This document shows, one piece after another, positions 9,575 to 18,966 of a stretch of 64,000 nt of DNA. Origin of the DNA: an uncultured Clostridia bacterium (GTDB lineage: Bacteria > Bacillota > Clostridia > Saccharofermentanales > Saccharofermentanaceae); contig CAMNGC010000005.1 of assembly GCA_946537885.1 (NCBI GenBank), positions 37,179 to 101,178 on the forward strand, in the 5' to 3' direction. The notes beneath the pieces were generated by a model that was not told where the DNA came from, did not search any database, and saw only the letters and a list, made by a program, of their open reading frames with translations. Every line of letters begins with the position of its first letter. The first letter of the stretch is position 1. The position numbers were made by a program, and so were the translations under genes.

Positions 9575-9578
9575 ATAT

Positions 9579-11180
9579 ATGAGAACGATCAGTCTTTTGG
9601 ATTGTACGTTGAGAGACGGCGGCTACGTAAACGATTGGAAATTCGGTCACAATAACATCGTGAGCATTTTCGAGCGACTTGTTGCCGCCGGAGTTGATTT
9701 TATCGAGATCGGTTTTATCGATCAGGCAAGACCTTATGATGCGGACAGAGCTATCTTCCCGGATGCAAAGTCCATCAATAGGACTTTCGCCAATCTTGAT
9801 AAGGGTAATTCGAAGATCGTCGCTATGATCGATTACGGTCACGCGGATATCGACAAGATCTGCCCTAAGAGTGAGAGCTGCATTGATGCCATCCGTGTCA
9901 TCTTCAAGAAGCACTTAAGACGCGAGGCACTGGATTTTGTAGCGAAAGTAAAGGCTCTGGGCTATGATGTTTTCGCTCAGCTCGTATCCATTACAAGCTA
10001 CGAGGATGATGAGCTTATGGATCTTATCTCCCTGGCCAACGAGGTCGAGCCTTTTGCCGTGTCCATGGTAGACACATACGGTCTATGCCACAGCGATACC
10101 CTGATGCACTATTGCGAGATCCTGGATAAGAACTTAAAGCCTGAGATCTCACTTGGTTACCATGCTCACAATAATTTCCAGCTGGGTTATGCCAACTGTA
10201 TCGAGATGCTCTGCTACAAAACGGAGCGTAAGGTCTTGGTAGACGGCACCATCTTCGGCATGGGCAAGAGCGCAGGCAACTGTCCCCTGGAACTTGTCGC
10301 TATGTACTTAAACGGCAGATGCGGCAAGGAGTATGATATCTATCAGATCCTCGAGGCTGCCGATGCCAATGTCATGAATTTCTACAGGACATCTCCCTGG
10401 GGTTATTCGCTCTTCTATTACATTGCGGCCAGCAACGACTGTCACCCTAACTATGTCAGCTGGCTGATGAACAAGAGAACGCTCTCCATCAAGTCCGTTA
10501 ACGAGATCCTGAAGAAGCTCGAGGGCGAGAAGAAGCTCCTTTATGATGCTTCTCTTATCGAAAAGCTCTATACCGATTATCAGGAAGAACAGAAGGTGAA
10601 CGATGAAGCCGATATGGCAAAACTTAAGGAGGAGTTCACAGGTCACGACATCCTGATTCTGGGTCCCGGTACCAGCGTCAGCGAGCAGGCCGATAAGGTC
10701 CGCGATTATGTGATCGCCAATAATCCTCTGGTCATCAGCATCAACTTCATACCCGAAGATATCAAGCCTGACTACTGCTTCGTTACCAATGCCAAGAGAT
10801 TCGTTCAGCTGGCAACAGCGCTGGCCAAAAATGCTGACACATTCAAGGTTATTGCCACATCTAATGTCACCAAGTCCACTTTCGATTTTGATTACACACT
10901 GAAGTATTCGGATCTGCTGGATTTCAATGCTCAGATCATCGACAATTCATTCCTGATGCTGCTTAAGGTATTGGTCAAGCTCGGCATCAACAAGGTTGCC
11001 TGCGCAGGCTTTGACGGATATGCAACAGACAACCGCCCCAATTACTTCAATCCCGATATGGAGTACAGCTTCACTTCCAATGAGGCAGATGAGTTGAACC
11101 ATTATGTTATCGACGAGCTTAAAAAACTCGCCGGAGACATCAAGATCGGGTTCGTTACAAGATCCTACTATAACGTTTGA
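9579..11180 (+). CDS. DRE-TIM metallolyase-family aldolase with C-terminal Rossmann-like domain
   Basis: 533 residues. The N-terminal half (about 1-285) is an HMGL-like TIM barrel. It has the LDCTLRDGGYVN motif (Arg12, Asp13) and the metal site GYHAHNN, as in 4-hydroxy-2-oxovalerate aldolases. The C-terminal part (about 345-530) begins ILILGPGTSVSE and looks like a nucleotide-binding domain of the kind fused to such aldolases in polysaccharide loci. A pyruvate-type aldolase next to a ThDP enzyme suggests that it makes or consumes a 2-keto acid used in sugar branching. The precise reaction is unknown. GAGGTG precedes the ATG. Confidence 0.75.
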   Translation: MRTISLLDCTLRDGGYVNDWKFGHNNIVSIFERLVAAGVDFIEIGFIDQARPYDADRAIFPDAKSINRTFANLDKGNSKIVAMIDYGHADIDKICPKSESCIDAIRVIFKKHLRREALDFVAKVKALGYDVFAQLVSITSYEDDELMDLISLANEVEPFAVSMVDTYGLCHSDTLMHYCEILDKNLKPEISLGYHAHNNFQLGYANCIEMLCYKTERKVLVDGTIFGMGKSAGNCPLELVAMYLNGRCGKEYDIYQILEAADANVMNFYRTSPWGYSLFYYIAASNDCHPNYVSWLMNKRTLSIKSVNEILKKLEGEKKLLYDASLIEKLYTDYQEEQKVNDEADMAKLKEEFTGHDILILGPGTSVSEQADKVRDYVIANNPLVISINFIPEDIKPDYCFVTNAKRFVQLATALAKNADTFKVIATSNVTKSTFDFDYTLKYSDLLDFNAQIIDNSFLMLLKVLVKLGINKVACAGFDGYATDNRPNYFNPDMEYSFTSNEADELNHYVIDELKKLAGDIKIGFVTRSYYNV

Positions 11181-11193
11181 CGGAGCGGTCAGT

Positions 11194-11853
11194 ATGAGAA
11201 AATATGATGCAGTTATCTTCGACGTTGACGGCACTCTGCTCGACACATCGGAGGGTATCTTGACAGCGGTAAAGGAAACCGTCGAATATATGGGTTGTAA
11301 GCCTTTGCCTGACGATGAATGGAAGAAGTTCATCGGTCCTCCGGTCGAGTGGTCTTTCGAGGAGCGGATCGGACTTACAGGTGAGAAGAATAAAGAAGCC
11401 TGTGCCTATTTCAGGGACAGATACAGTAATCACCATCTCTTTCTGGCTAAGCCCTACGACGGTATCTATGAACTGCTGGACTATCTGAAGGCAAACAATA
11501 TTGCCATAGCGGTAGCTACTTACAAAAAGCAGGATTATACGGATAAGCTGATGCATGAATTCCATTTCGATGAATATGCGGATGTAATCTATGGCTCGGA
11601 TTATGAGAATAAACTGCTGAAGTCGGATATAATCAAACTGTGCCTGGACAAGGTCTCGCCCGATGACTATTCGAGAGCCTTGATGGTGGGAGATACCAAG
11701 CACGATGCCAGAGGCGCCGAAGTCATCGGTGCATCTTTCGCCGGTGTATCATACGGATTCGGATTCGGCGCAATAGGCGGCGAGGACATCAATGACTATA
11801 AGCACGATATCTATGTTGACGACCCCAGGCAGATAATCAGTTTGTTTGAGTAA
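11194..11853 (+). CDS. HAD-superfamily hydrolase (Gph-like phosphatase)
   Basis: 219 residues with the HAD motif I VIFDVDGTLLDTS at the N-terminus and the acidic motif IV MVGDTKHDARGA near the C-terminus. A helical cap lies between them. It probably dephosphorylates a small phosphorylated metabolite, perhaps an intermediate of the sugar pathway around it. The frame is open from 11104, which would overlap the aldolase gene. ATG 11194 starts the protein right before motif I and has a GGAG upstream, so it is preferred. Confidence 0.82.
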   Translation: MRKYDAVIFDVDGTLLDTSEGILTAVKETVEYMGCKPLPDDEWKKFIGPPVEWSFEERIGLTGEKNKEACAYFRDRYSNHHLFLAKPYDGIYELLDYLKANNIAIAVATYKKQDYTDKLMHEFHFDEYADVIYGSDYENKLLKSDIIKLCLDKVSPDDYSRALMVGDTKHDARGAEVIGASFAGVSYGFGFGAIGGEDINDYKHDIYVDDPRQIISLFE

Positions 11854-11891
11854 AGATAAAAGAGGAGCGGAGGACTCCGGGAGGTTTATAA

Positions 11892-13715
11892 ATGGAGATC
11901 AAGTTAGCGCAATTTGTAGCAGACTTTATGGTCGAGCACGGTGTTACCCATAACTTCACGGTTACTGGCGGCGGCGCGATGCATCTGAACGATGCTCTTG
12001 GCCACAAGGAAGGACTTAAGAGTATCTATAATCATCATGAACAGGCTTGCGCCATTGCAGCTGAGGGTTATGCCAGACTGACAGGGAGGATAGCTCTCTG
12101 CACGGTCACATCCGGTCCCGGCGGAACTAATGCCATCACCGGTGTAATGGGCGGCTATCTGGACTCCATCCCCATGTTTGTCCTTTCCGGCCAGGTAAAG
12201 CGCGAGACGACAACCTGGTCTGTTCCGGAGCTTCCTCTAAGGCAGTTGGGCGATCAGGAATTTCCCATTGTTAAGGCCGTTTCTTGTATGACCAAATATG
12301 CCGTTATGGTAACAGAGCCGAATGATATCCTCTATCATCTTCAGAAGGCTTGGTATCTTGCCAATAACGGCCGCAAGGGCCCGGTCTGGCTCGATATCCC
12401 TCTCGATGTCCAGGCTGCCAGGATCGACACCGACAATCTGAGGCATTATGACGGAAGCGAAGAAGCAGCTGCCGATCAGGCTGAGCAGAAGCCGATCTAT
12501 GATACGGCACTGACTGATAAGATTCTGTCTAAGATCCATGATGCAAAACGCCCCGTAATGCTCCTTGGCACGGGCGTAAGACTTGCAGGCGCAGAGGCCG
12601 AGGTATTAAAGCTTGCAGATATGCTTAAGATCCCTGTTGTTACTGCATGGAACGCACACGATCTTATGCCTGATGAGAATCCCTACTATACAGGCCGCCC
12701 CGGTACGGTAGGTACCAGAGGAGGCAACTTCGTAATGCAGAATTCCGATCTGATGCTGGTATTAGGCTGCAGGCTCAACATCAGACAGATCAGTTATAAC
12801 TACAAAGAGTGGTCACCCGAGGCCTATAAGATCGTCGTAGAGATCGACGAGGCAGAGCTTAATAAACCAACCGTAAAGGTCGATATGAAAGTACATGCTG
12901 ACCTCAAGGATGTGGTCACCGACTTGCTGACAAAAGACTATGAGGCCAATCCTATCCATGCAGAATGGCTAAAGTGGGGCAGAGATATCGATGCGAAATA
13001 TCCGGCATGTGCCGAAGGCTACAACGATGTCACAAAGCCTATGAATCCTTATGTTTTTATCGACCGTATGACCAGGGTTCTGGCTGATAATGATAAGATG
13101 ATCTGCGGTAACGGCTCTGCCTGCGTAGTTACTTTCCAGGCAGCTCACATCAAGAAAGGGACAAGGCTCTTCACCAATTCCGGCTGCGCCGCCATGGGTT
13201 ATGGCTTCCCCGCAGCTGTCGGCTGTGCGGTGGCATGTGAGGGCGACCGTGTCATCTGTATCGACGGCGACGGCTCCTTCCAGATGAACATCCAGGAGAT
13301 GCAGACGGTAATCTATAACAAGCTGAACCTTAAGACATTTATCATCAACAATAACGGCTATCATTCCATCAGACAGACACAGACAAATCTCTTTAAGCCG
13401 CCGATGGTCGGAGTATGTGACGGTAACGGTTTAAGCTTCCCGGATCTGGAAAAGCTGGCATATGCCTATGGAATGAGATATGTGAAGATCGAGGATAGCA
13501 GCGAGATCGAAGAAAAAACAGCAGAAGTACTGGCGGGCAATGATCCGGTATTGTGCGAAGTGGTAGTTACGGATAAGCAGAATTTCGCTCCGAAGCTTTC
13601 TTCTAAAGTGCTGCCTGACGGTAAGATCGTATCGCCGCCGATAGAGGACATGTTCCCTTTCCTTGACAGGGAAGAGTTCGATGCCATCAAAGCATCGGTT
13701 CCCAACAGGGATTAA
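11892..13715 (+). CDS. Thiamine-diphosphate enzyme, acetolactate-synthase-like (YerE-like candidate)
   Basis: 607 residues with the three-domain architecture of ThDP-dependent decarboxylases. The cofactor-activating glutamate is Glu50 (NHHEQACAIAAEGYA). The ThDP/Mg site begins GDGSFQMN (Gly459-Asp460-Gly461) and continues to IINNNGYHS. Normal acetolactate synthase would be found with ilvN/ilvC; here it stands in a CDP-dideoxysugar cluster. YerE of Yersinia is a related enzyme that transfers a two-carbon unit from pyruvate to CDP-3,6-dideoxy-4-ketoglucose, so a sugar-branching role is the best inference. Plain acetolactate or related carboligation cannot be excluded. Confidence 0.75.
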   Translation: MEIKLAQFVADFMVEHGVTHNFTVTGGGAMHLNDALGHKEGLKSIYNHHEQACAIAAEGYARLTGRIALCTVTSGPGGTNAITGVMGGYLDSIPMFVLSGQVKRETTTWSVPELPLRQLGDQEFPIVKAVSCMTKYAVMVTEPNDILYHLQKAWYLANNGRKGPVWLDIPLDVQAARIDTDNLRHYDGSEEAAADQAEQKPIYDTALTDKILSKIHDAKRPVMLLGTGVRLAGAEAEVLKLADMLKIPVVTAWNAHDLMPDENPYYTGRPGTVGTRGGNFVMQNSDLMLVLGCRLNIRQISYNYKEWSPEAYKIVVEIDEAELNKPTVKVDMKVHADLKDVVTDLLTKDYEANPIHAEWLKWGRDIDAKYPACAEGYNDVTKPMNPYVFIDRMTRVLADNDKMICGNGSACVVTFQAAHIKKGTRLFTNSGCAAMGYGFPAAVGCAVACEGDRVICIDGDGSFQMNIQEMQTVIYNKLNLKTFIINNNGYHSIRQTQTNLFKPPMVGVCDGNGLSFPDLEKLAYAYGMRYVKIEDSSEIEEKTAEVLAGNDPVLCEVVVTDKQNFAPKLSSKVLPDGKIVSPPIEDMFPFLDREEFDAIKASVPNRD

Positions 13716-13734
13716 AGCGGGAGAACACTCTGCG

Positions 13735-14697
13735 ATGACTGACACTGACATGATCACCAAAAGAGCCGTAGTTACAGGCGCTACCGGGATGCTGGGACTG
13801 GCGACTATCGACCTTCTTCTTAAGGAAGGATATGAGGTAGTTGCAGTCATAAGACCGGCATCTTCGAGAGCGGAAAATCTGCCTTCTGATGAGCGCATCC
13901 ATAAGGTCGAGCTTGACCTCGCGAAAATAGGAGACCTTAAAGATGAGATGAACAGGAAGGGTCTTAAGGGCGCCGACTTGTTTTTCCATTTTGCCTGGGA
14001 CGGAACTCACGGTGATTCGCGTAATGATGTCGATATGCAGATTAGTAATGTTGCCAACGCTATAGCAGCAGTTCGTGCGGCTCACAGCGTAGGATGTACG
14101 ACCTTCCTGGGGGCGGGATCTCAGGCCGAATACGGCAGGGTTCCTACAGGGACGAAGCTCAGCGGCAGTACGCCGGTCAATCCCGAGAACGGTTATGGAG
14201 CCGGAAAGCTCGCTGCTTATCACATGACCAGGATAGAAGCCGAGAAGCTGGGGATGAAGCAGGTTTGGGTAAGGATCTTAAGCACTTACGGGCCTTTTGA
14301 CGGAATGCATACCATGGTAATGAGCGGCATCGGCAAGATGCTTCGCGGTGAGAAAGCTTCTTATACCAAAGGCGAGCAGTTGTGGGATTATCTTTATTGT
14401 AAAGATGCTGCAAGAGCTTTTTATCTTGTTGCAACAAAAGGCCGCCATGGAATCGTCTATACAATAGGATCGGGGCAGGTGCGTCCTCTTGCTGACTATA
14501 TAAGAGCCATAAGGAATGCTATAAATCCGGCTCTTGACATAGGCTTGGGAGAGGTGGAATACTATCCCGGCCAGGTTATGTATTTGTGCGCCGATATCTC
14601 GGAGTTGAAGGCGGATACCGGTTTTGAACCGGAGTACACTTTCGAAGAGGGGATAAAAGAGACAGTCGAGTGGTACAGGGGGAGGTACTGTAGATGA
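13735..14697 (+). CDS. NAD(P)-dependent SDR epimerase/reductase for nucleotide sugar
   Basis: 320 residues. It has an N-terminal Rossmann motif VTGATGMLG and the catalytic YGAGK (Tyr-x3-Lys) with an upstream GAGSQAEYG segment, which is typical of extended SDRs acting on CDP- or dTDP-sugars. In context it would reduce or epimerise the product of the dehydrase or the ThDP enzyme, the role of abequose/paratose synthase or YerF. ATG 13735 follows GGGAG; the frame open from 13663 overlaps the previous gene. The stop overlaps the next start (ATGA). Confidence 0.8.
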   Translation: MTDTDMITKRAVVTGATGMLGLATIDLLLKEGYEVVAVIRPASSRAENLPSDERIHKVELDLAKIGDLKDEMNRKGLKGADLFFHFAWDGTHGDSRNDVDMQISNVANAIAAVRAAHSVGCTTFLGAGSQAEYGRVPTGTKLSGSTPVNPENGYGAGKLAAYHMTRIEAEKLGMKQVWVRILSTYGPFDGMHTMVMSGIGKMLRGEKASYTKGEQLWDYLYCKDAARAFYLVATKGRHGIVYTIGSGQVRPLADYIRAIRNAINPALDIGLGEVEYYPGQVMYLCADISELKADTGFEPEYTFEEGIKETVEWYRGRYCR

Positions 14698-15656
14698 AGA
14701 AGATAAGCATATTGATTCCTTGCTATAACGAGGAACTTAACGTCGAGCCCATGGCTGAAGCGCTCGTTAATATGTTTGCTACGGATCTTCCCAATTATGA
14801 CTACGAGATCGTTTTTATCGATAATGACTCCAAGGACATGACGAGGCCCAAGCTTCGTAAACTCTGCGCTGAGAATAAGAAGATCAAGGCGATCTTTAAC
14901 GCGAAGAATTTTGGACAGTTTAATTCCCCTTACTACGGCATGCTCCAGACCACGGGTGATTGCACCATTTCCATGGTCTGCGATTTCCAGGATCCTGTTG
15001 AGATGGTCCCTAAGTATGTCAGGGAATGGGAAAACGGCTATAAGATCGTCATCGGCATCAAGACTTCGAGCAAGGAGAGCAAGATCATGTATTTCCTGCG
15101 TTCCTGCTACTATAAGCTCATCAAGAAGTTCTCTGATGTTGAGCAGATCGAGCACTTTACAGGTTCGGGTCTTTATGACAAGGCTTTTATCCAGGTCTTG
15201 AGGGACCTTAAGGATCCTAAGCCTTTTCTGCGCGGCATTGTCGGCGAATTAGGCTTTGAGCGCAAGGAGATCCCTTATGAACAGCCCAAGAGAAGAGCCG
15301 GCAAGACATCCAACAATTTCTACAGATTATACGATGCGGCCATGCTGTCGATTACGTCCTACACGAAGATCGGTCTTCGTATCGCGACTATAGCAGGAGC
15401 TATCTTTTCTGCCATCAGCATGCTTATTGCCATCGTATATCTGATCCTTAAGATATGCATGTGGGATCAGTTCCCTGCAGGTATGGCGCCGGTTACGATA
15501 GGTATGTTCGTGATCGCATCGATCCAGCTGTTCTTCATAGGACTTTTGGGTGAGTATATCCTCAATATCAACGACCGTGTTATGAACAGGCCGCTTGTTA
15601 TTGAAGCCGAGCGCATTAATTTCGATACGGACGAAGAGAAGTCCGAAGAGGCCTGA
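14694..15656 (+). CDS. Glycosyltransferase family 2, polyprenyl-phosphate sugar transferase type
   Basis: 320 residues. A GT-A domain begins SILIPCYNEELNVEPM and holds a CDFQDP acidic site. Two C-terminal transmembrane helices (about 225-290) follow, the GtrB/DPM1-like architecture. It probably loads a sugar on a polyprenyl phosphate at the cytoplasmic face for use by the GtrA-like flippase and a membrane transferase. It overlaps the SDR gene by 4 nt, indicating translational coupling. Confidence 0.88.
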   Translation: MKKISILIPCYNEELNVEPMAEALVNMFATDLPNYDYEIVFIDNDSKDMTRPKLRKLCAENKKIKAIFNAKNFGQFNSPYYGMLQTTGDCTISMVCDFQDPVEMVPKYVREWENGYKIVIGIKTSSKESKIMYFLRSCYYKLIKKFSDVEQIEHFTGSGLYDKAFIQVLRDLKDPKPFLRGIVGELGFERKEIPYEQPKRRAGKTSNNFYRLYDAAMLSITSYTKIGLRIATIAGAIFSAISMLIAIVYLILKICMWDQFPAGMAPVTIGMFVIASIQLFFIGLLGEYILNINDRVMNRPLVIEAERINFDTDEEKSEEA

Positions 15657-15706
15657 TGGGGATGGCCTCAAGGTAAAGGTTAGGGAAGGGAAACAAGAAA
15701 GAACAT

Positions 15707-17032
15707 ATGAAGAGAACATATGGTATCAGAGAAAAGCTTCTGTTATTCGGGAGCATTTTCCTTATTATGTATGGGCTGTTTTTGATATTTCACATATTAA
15801 TGGACATGACCGGGCATGACTATCCCGACGGCTACTTTCTTTTCTTCCCGGAAGACCGTTTCAAGGACTTCACCAATATTAACAGAGCGGTCGAAAACAT
15901 GAATCCCTACATCTCGGGGCTGTCGAACTATCCGCCGTTGATCCTTGTTATGGCATCTTTCTTTTCGCGGATGGGCGATTATACTTCCTACGATATGAAT
16001 AGTCTTCAGTCGGCGATCCAGGATAAGCCTATCTGGCACTCTTTCCTGCTCTTCGTTATCATTTACGTCGTTGCCATGATGGTGATCTGCATCGGTTATT
16101 TTGCTCACCGAATGAAGATCACCACCAAAGGAGAGAAGCTACCCGCTTCGGTCCTGACGGGAATGATCCTTCTGATGTCCGCGCCCTCGGTCTTCGCGAT
16201 CGATCGCGGTAATTACATCTTATTTGCCATTATCTTTTTTGTGCTCTGGGCGATCCTTGAACATGAAGCACCCGAATCCATGGCGGGACCGGTCTTCGCA
16301 GCCTTGTGCGCCGGCGTTAAGATCTACCCGATCTATGTGTGTGTGATGTATCTTTTCGATCGTAAATGGAAAAAGCTCTTCGTATGCGTCGGAAGCTTTG
16401 CTGCCACGATACTTCTGCCTCTTGTTTTCTTCAAGGGAAGCTATATCGAGAATCTTCGTGAATTCGTAAGCAGTGCGCTGGGCTTCGGTGACGGCAGCTC
16501 TTTCTATTTCCTCTACTTCAATGTCGGCATTACCGGTCTTGGCGGTTATCTCTTCAGGATGCTGGGTCTTCATCCGCTGACGGAGCTCATACACTGCGCA
16601 TGGCTCTGCGCCGGAATCGGTCTGACCTTGATCGCCGGGCTTCTTATGGCAGAGGAGAAGGCGATCTGGAAGAAGCTTTTGATCGTCTCGGCTCTTATGG
16701 TCTTCCTCACACCGAATGCCTACCTTTACTGCTCGGCTTTCATGTTGGGTCCTATACTCATCATGCTGGTAGGCGGCGGAAGATTCGAAGGAAAGGATAT
16801 ACCCTATGTTGTATTAAGTGCCCTGCTTCTTGTTCCCAAGGCATACCATTATCTGCCTGATATGACGGAAGCCGGCATTCCCCTGGAGTACAACACTTTA
16901 AGCTGTGCGGTATTATTCGACGGCTTGCTGTATTTCGCGATAATAGTGTATTATCTTACGGAGAAAATCGCGGCCGATGTCGTAAAACGTAAGAGGGCAA
17001 AGCAATCAAATGAGGCTAAAACTGTCGGATAA
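15707..17032 (+). CDS. Polytopic membrane glycosyltransferase, GT87/DUF2029-like
   Basis: 441 residues with about ten hydrophobic helices. The N-terminal region has an extracytoplasmic loop with LFIFHILMD...DYPDGY and, further on, NPYISGLSNYPPLIL, resembling polyprenol-phosphate-dependent GT87 (DUF2029) transferases with the acidic residue after the first helix. It is likely to transfer a polyprenyl-linked sugar to a surface glycan outside the membrane. Family membership is by general pattern and not by a decisive motif. Confidence 0.6.
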   Translation: MKRTYGIREKLLLFGSIFLIMYGLFLIFHILMDMTGHDYPDGYFLFFPEDRFKDFTNINRAVENMNPYISGLSNYPPLILVMASFFSRMGDYTSYDMNSLQSAIQDKPIWHSFLLFVIIYVVAMMVICIGYFAHRMKITTKGEKLPASVLTGMILLMSAPSVFAIDRGNYILFAIIFFVLWAILEHEAPESMAGPVFAALCAGVKIYPIYVCVMYLFDRKWKKLFVCVGSFAATILLPLVFFKGSYIENLREFVSSALGFGDGSSFYFLYFNVGITGLGGYLFRMLGLHPLTELIHCAWLCAGIGLTLIAGLLMAEEKAIWKKLLIVSALMVFLTPNAYLYCSAFMLGPILIMLVGGGRFEGKDIPYVVLSALLLVPKAYHYLPDMTEAGIPLEYNTLSCAVLFDGLLYFAIIVYYLTEKIAADVVKRKRAKQSNEAKTVG

Positions 17033-18875
17033 GAAGCAGCGCATAGTAGCGATCACATGGGGCGCTTATATTCTGTGCACGGCTATATTGCTTATATATT
17101 ATCTCTATTACAACAGATTTGTTGTCCTGGCATGTCACGACTCCATGATGGAGTTTGCCTATGCCAAGATCCACGGCTGGAAATGGGCTTACGAATATAC
17201 ATATGAATTCCTTCTGGCTCGAGGCAGGTTCAGCTATATCTTCCCCGGAGTTATCAGTTTCAGGTTCTTTGTTCATGAGAAGGGCAATTATTTGGCTGTC
17301 TGGATGCTTCAATATGTTCCGGTCTATCTGAACATATTCCTGCTGTCATGGGTTGTCGGCAAGAGAGCCGGCAAGGAATACGGCCTTCTGTATTCTCTTT
17401 TCTTTGCAACTTTTCTTCAGATAAATATCTGGCATTCCTTGATCATCTGTTACCCGCTGGAATTCATGTACGGGCTTTTTCTGGCAATATGGGGTGTGTT
17501 CCTTTACCAGTCTTATCTTGATGATCCGAAGCCGAGGCTTAAGAAAGCCTGGAAGATGGCTCTCAGCATGTTCTTCTTTTACGAATCCATACAGTGCTAT
17601 GAGGCCTTCCTGGTAGCTGCGGTCAGCTATGCCGTCGTCGCCCTCAATTACACGCTCAAAAACTGCGCCGGTAAGGGGAAAAAGGCGGGCATACTTACTT
17701 TTATCAAGATCCTCATCCCGCATTTTATTGTTTCGGTGGTGTTCCTGAGCATCTATGAGTACCTGCATCTTCACCCCGTCTATCCTGAGGTCGCTGTTAT
17801 CGATGTTAAGTCTCATGGTAATTTTCATGACTTCCTGGTCACATGGAAGAGCTTTACATTCAGCATGTTCCCTCTTAAGCATCTTCTGGATCTGGGAGAT
17901 CTTGCCTACGGAAGAATGTCGCTCCTGTCAGTGCGTAACCTCTTTATGCTGTTCATCTGCGGCGTCGGCGGACTTACATCTACGATGGTGATCTTCAATC
18001 ATGCATCCGAGTTTTCTGTCGAAAAAAGAAAGAGCACCAATCGTACTCTGATCGTAATCGGCGGCGCGGCTTTTGCCATGATGATCCTCTTCTGTCTGCC
18101 TCACGCCATGACGGAGACCTATCAGCTCTGGGTAGTCGAGGGTCAGCAGGTTGCCTATGTCCCCACGACCATCTGCTATTACTGCATGGTCGTCGTCCTG
18201 ATATGCATAATGGGCATAGTCCTTAATTATCTGGCAACAAAGAGCCTTAAAATAAAGCGGATAGCAGCGGCGCTCATAGCCTTGGTCTTTGCGGTCGGGG
18301 GCATGATGACCGTATGTATCAACGACGCTTTCAGGGATCTTTGGACCCAGACCAATTCAGTAGCTTCCATAAGGGCGCAGACTTTCTATTCTCTTTGTAT
18401 AAATGATACTTTCGATGAGTGGGACATAGATCTGCTCTACACGCCTCCGGGAAGCTATATGGGCGTTCACGGAATAATACAGAATAATGAGACCTTCATG
18501 GAAAGCGTAATGGGTAATTATTATGATGCGGAGATCGTCAATAATCCCGACGATTTTATGGCGGAAATAGATAATTACAGTAACCCGGCAGTTTTCTTCT
18601 ATGATTATGATGCCCAGGTAGGAATTCTGATGAAGATAGAAGATTACGAGTATATCGAAGGCGATGAGGAGGAAGACATTGATCCGGATATGTGGTTCTG
18701 GGGCGGAGGAGAGATCCTCGTAGTGAATGCTCACGGTATGGACTACAAGCTCTATTCTGAGGGCGAGCTGGTGGATAAGGTTCACAGCGATGCATGGTCG
18801 GGGACTGTTTTCGAGATAGATGATGATACATTCTATACTGATATTGATGCTCAGTTCATAAGATGGTCCAATTAA
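17010..18875 (+). CDS. Polytopic membrane protein with extracellular C-terminal domain, GtrC-like
   Basis: 621 residues. About ten to eleven transmembrane helices cover residues 15-440. A soluble, strongly acidic C-terminal part (about 445-621) follows, containing several Asp/Glu-rich stretches. This layout resembles the strain-specific GtrC glucosyltransferases that work with GtrA and GtrB, but no sequence motif proves it. It overlaps the preceding gene by 23 nt and is the last gene of the polysaccharide cluster; 90 nt follow before the lipoprotein gene. Confidence 0.5.
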   Translation: MRLKLSDKKQRIVAITWGAYILCTAILLIYYLYYNRFVVLACHDSMMEFAYAKIHGWKWAYEYTYEFLLARGRFSYIFPGVISFRFFVHEKGNYLAVWMLQYVPVYLNIFLLSWVVGKRAGKEYGLLYSLFFATFLQINIWHSLIICYPLEFMYGLFLAIWGVFLYQSYLDDPKPRLKKAWKMALSMFFFYESIQCYEAFLVAAVSYAVVALNYTLKNCAGKGKKAGILTFIKILIPHFIVSVVFLSIYEYLHLHPVYPEVAVIDVKSHGNFHDFLVTWKSFTFSMFPLKHLLDLGDLAYGRMSLLSVRNLFMLFICGVGGLTSTMVIFNHASEFSVEKRKSTNRTLIVIGGAAFAMMILFCLPHAMTETYQLWVVEGQQVAYVPTTICYYCMVVVLICIMGIVLNYLATKSLKIKRIAAALIALVFAVGGMMTVCINDAFRDLWTQTNSVASIRAQTFYSLCINDTFDEWDIDLLYTPPGSYMGVHGIIQNNETFMESVMGNYYDAEIVNNPDDFMAEIDNYSNPAVFFYDYDAQVGILMKIEDYEYIEGDEEEDIDPDMWFWGGGEILVVNAHGMDYKLYSEGELVDKVHSDAWSGTVFEIDDDTFYTDIDAQFIRWSN

Positions 18876-18966
18876 CGAGATTTTGCCTCGTATTATCAGG
18901 ATAAATAGTGTAAAGTTATTGCGTCGGCAATATAAATAGCAAGACAAAAGAAAATGGAGAGATAAG

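Noticed and set aside
11892..13715. Branched-chain amino acid acetolactate synthase (ilvB)
   Set aside because: No ilvN, ilvC or leu genes nearby; the location in a CDP-dideoxysugar cluster favours a sugar-modifying enzyme, though this is not proven.
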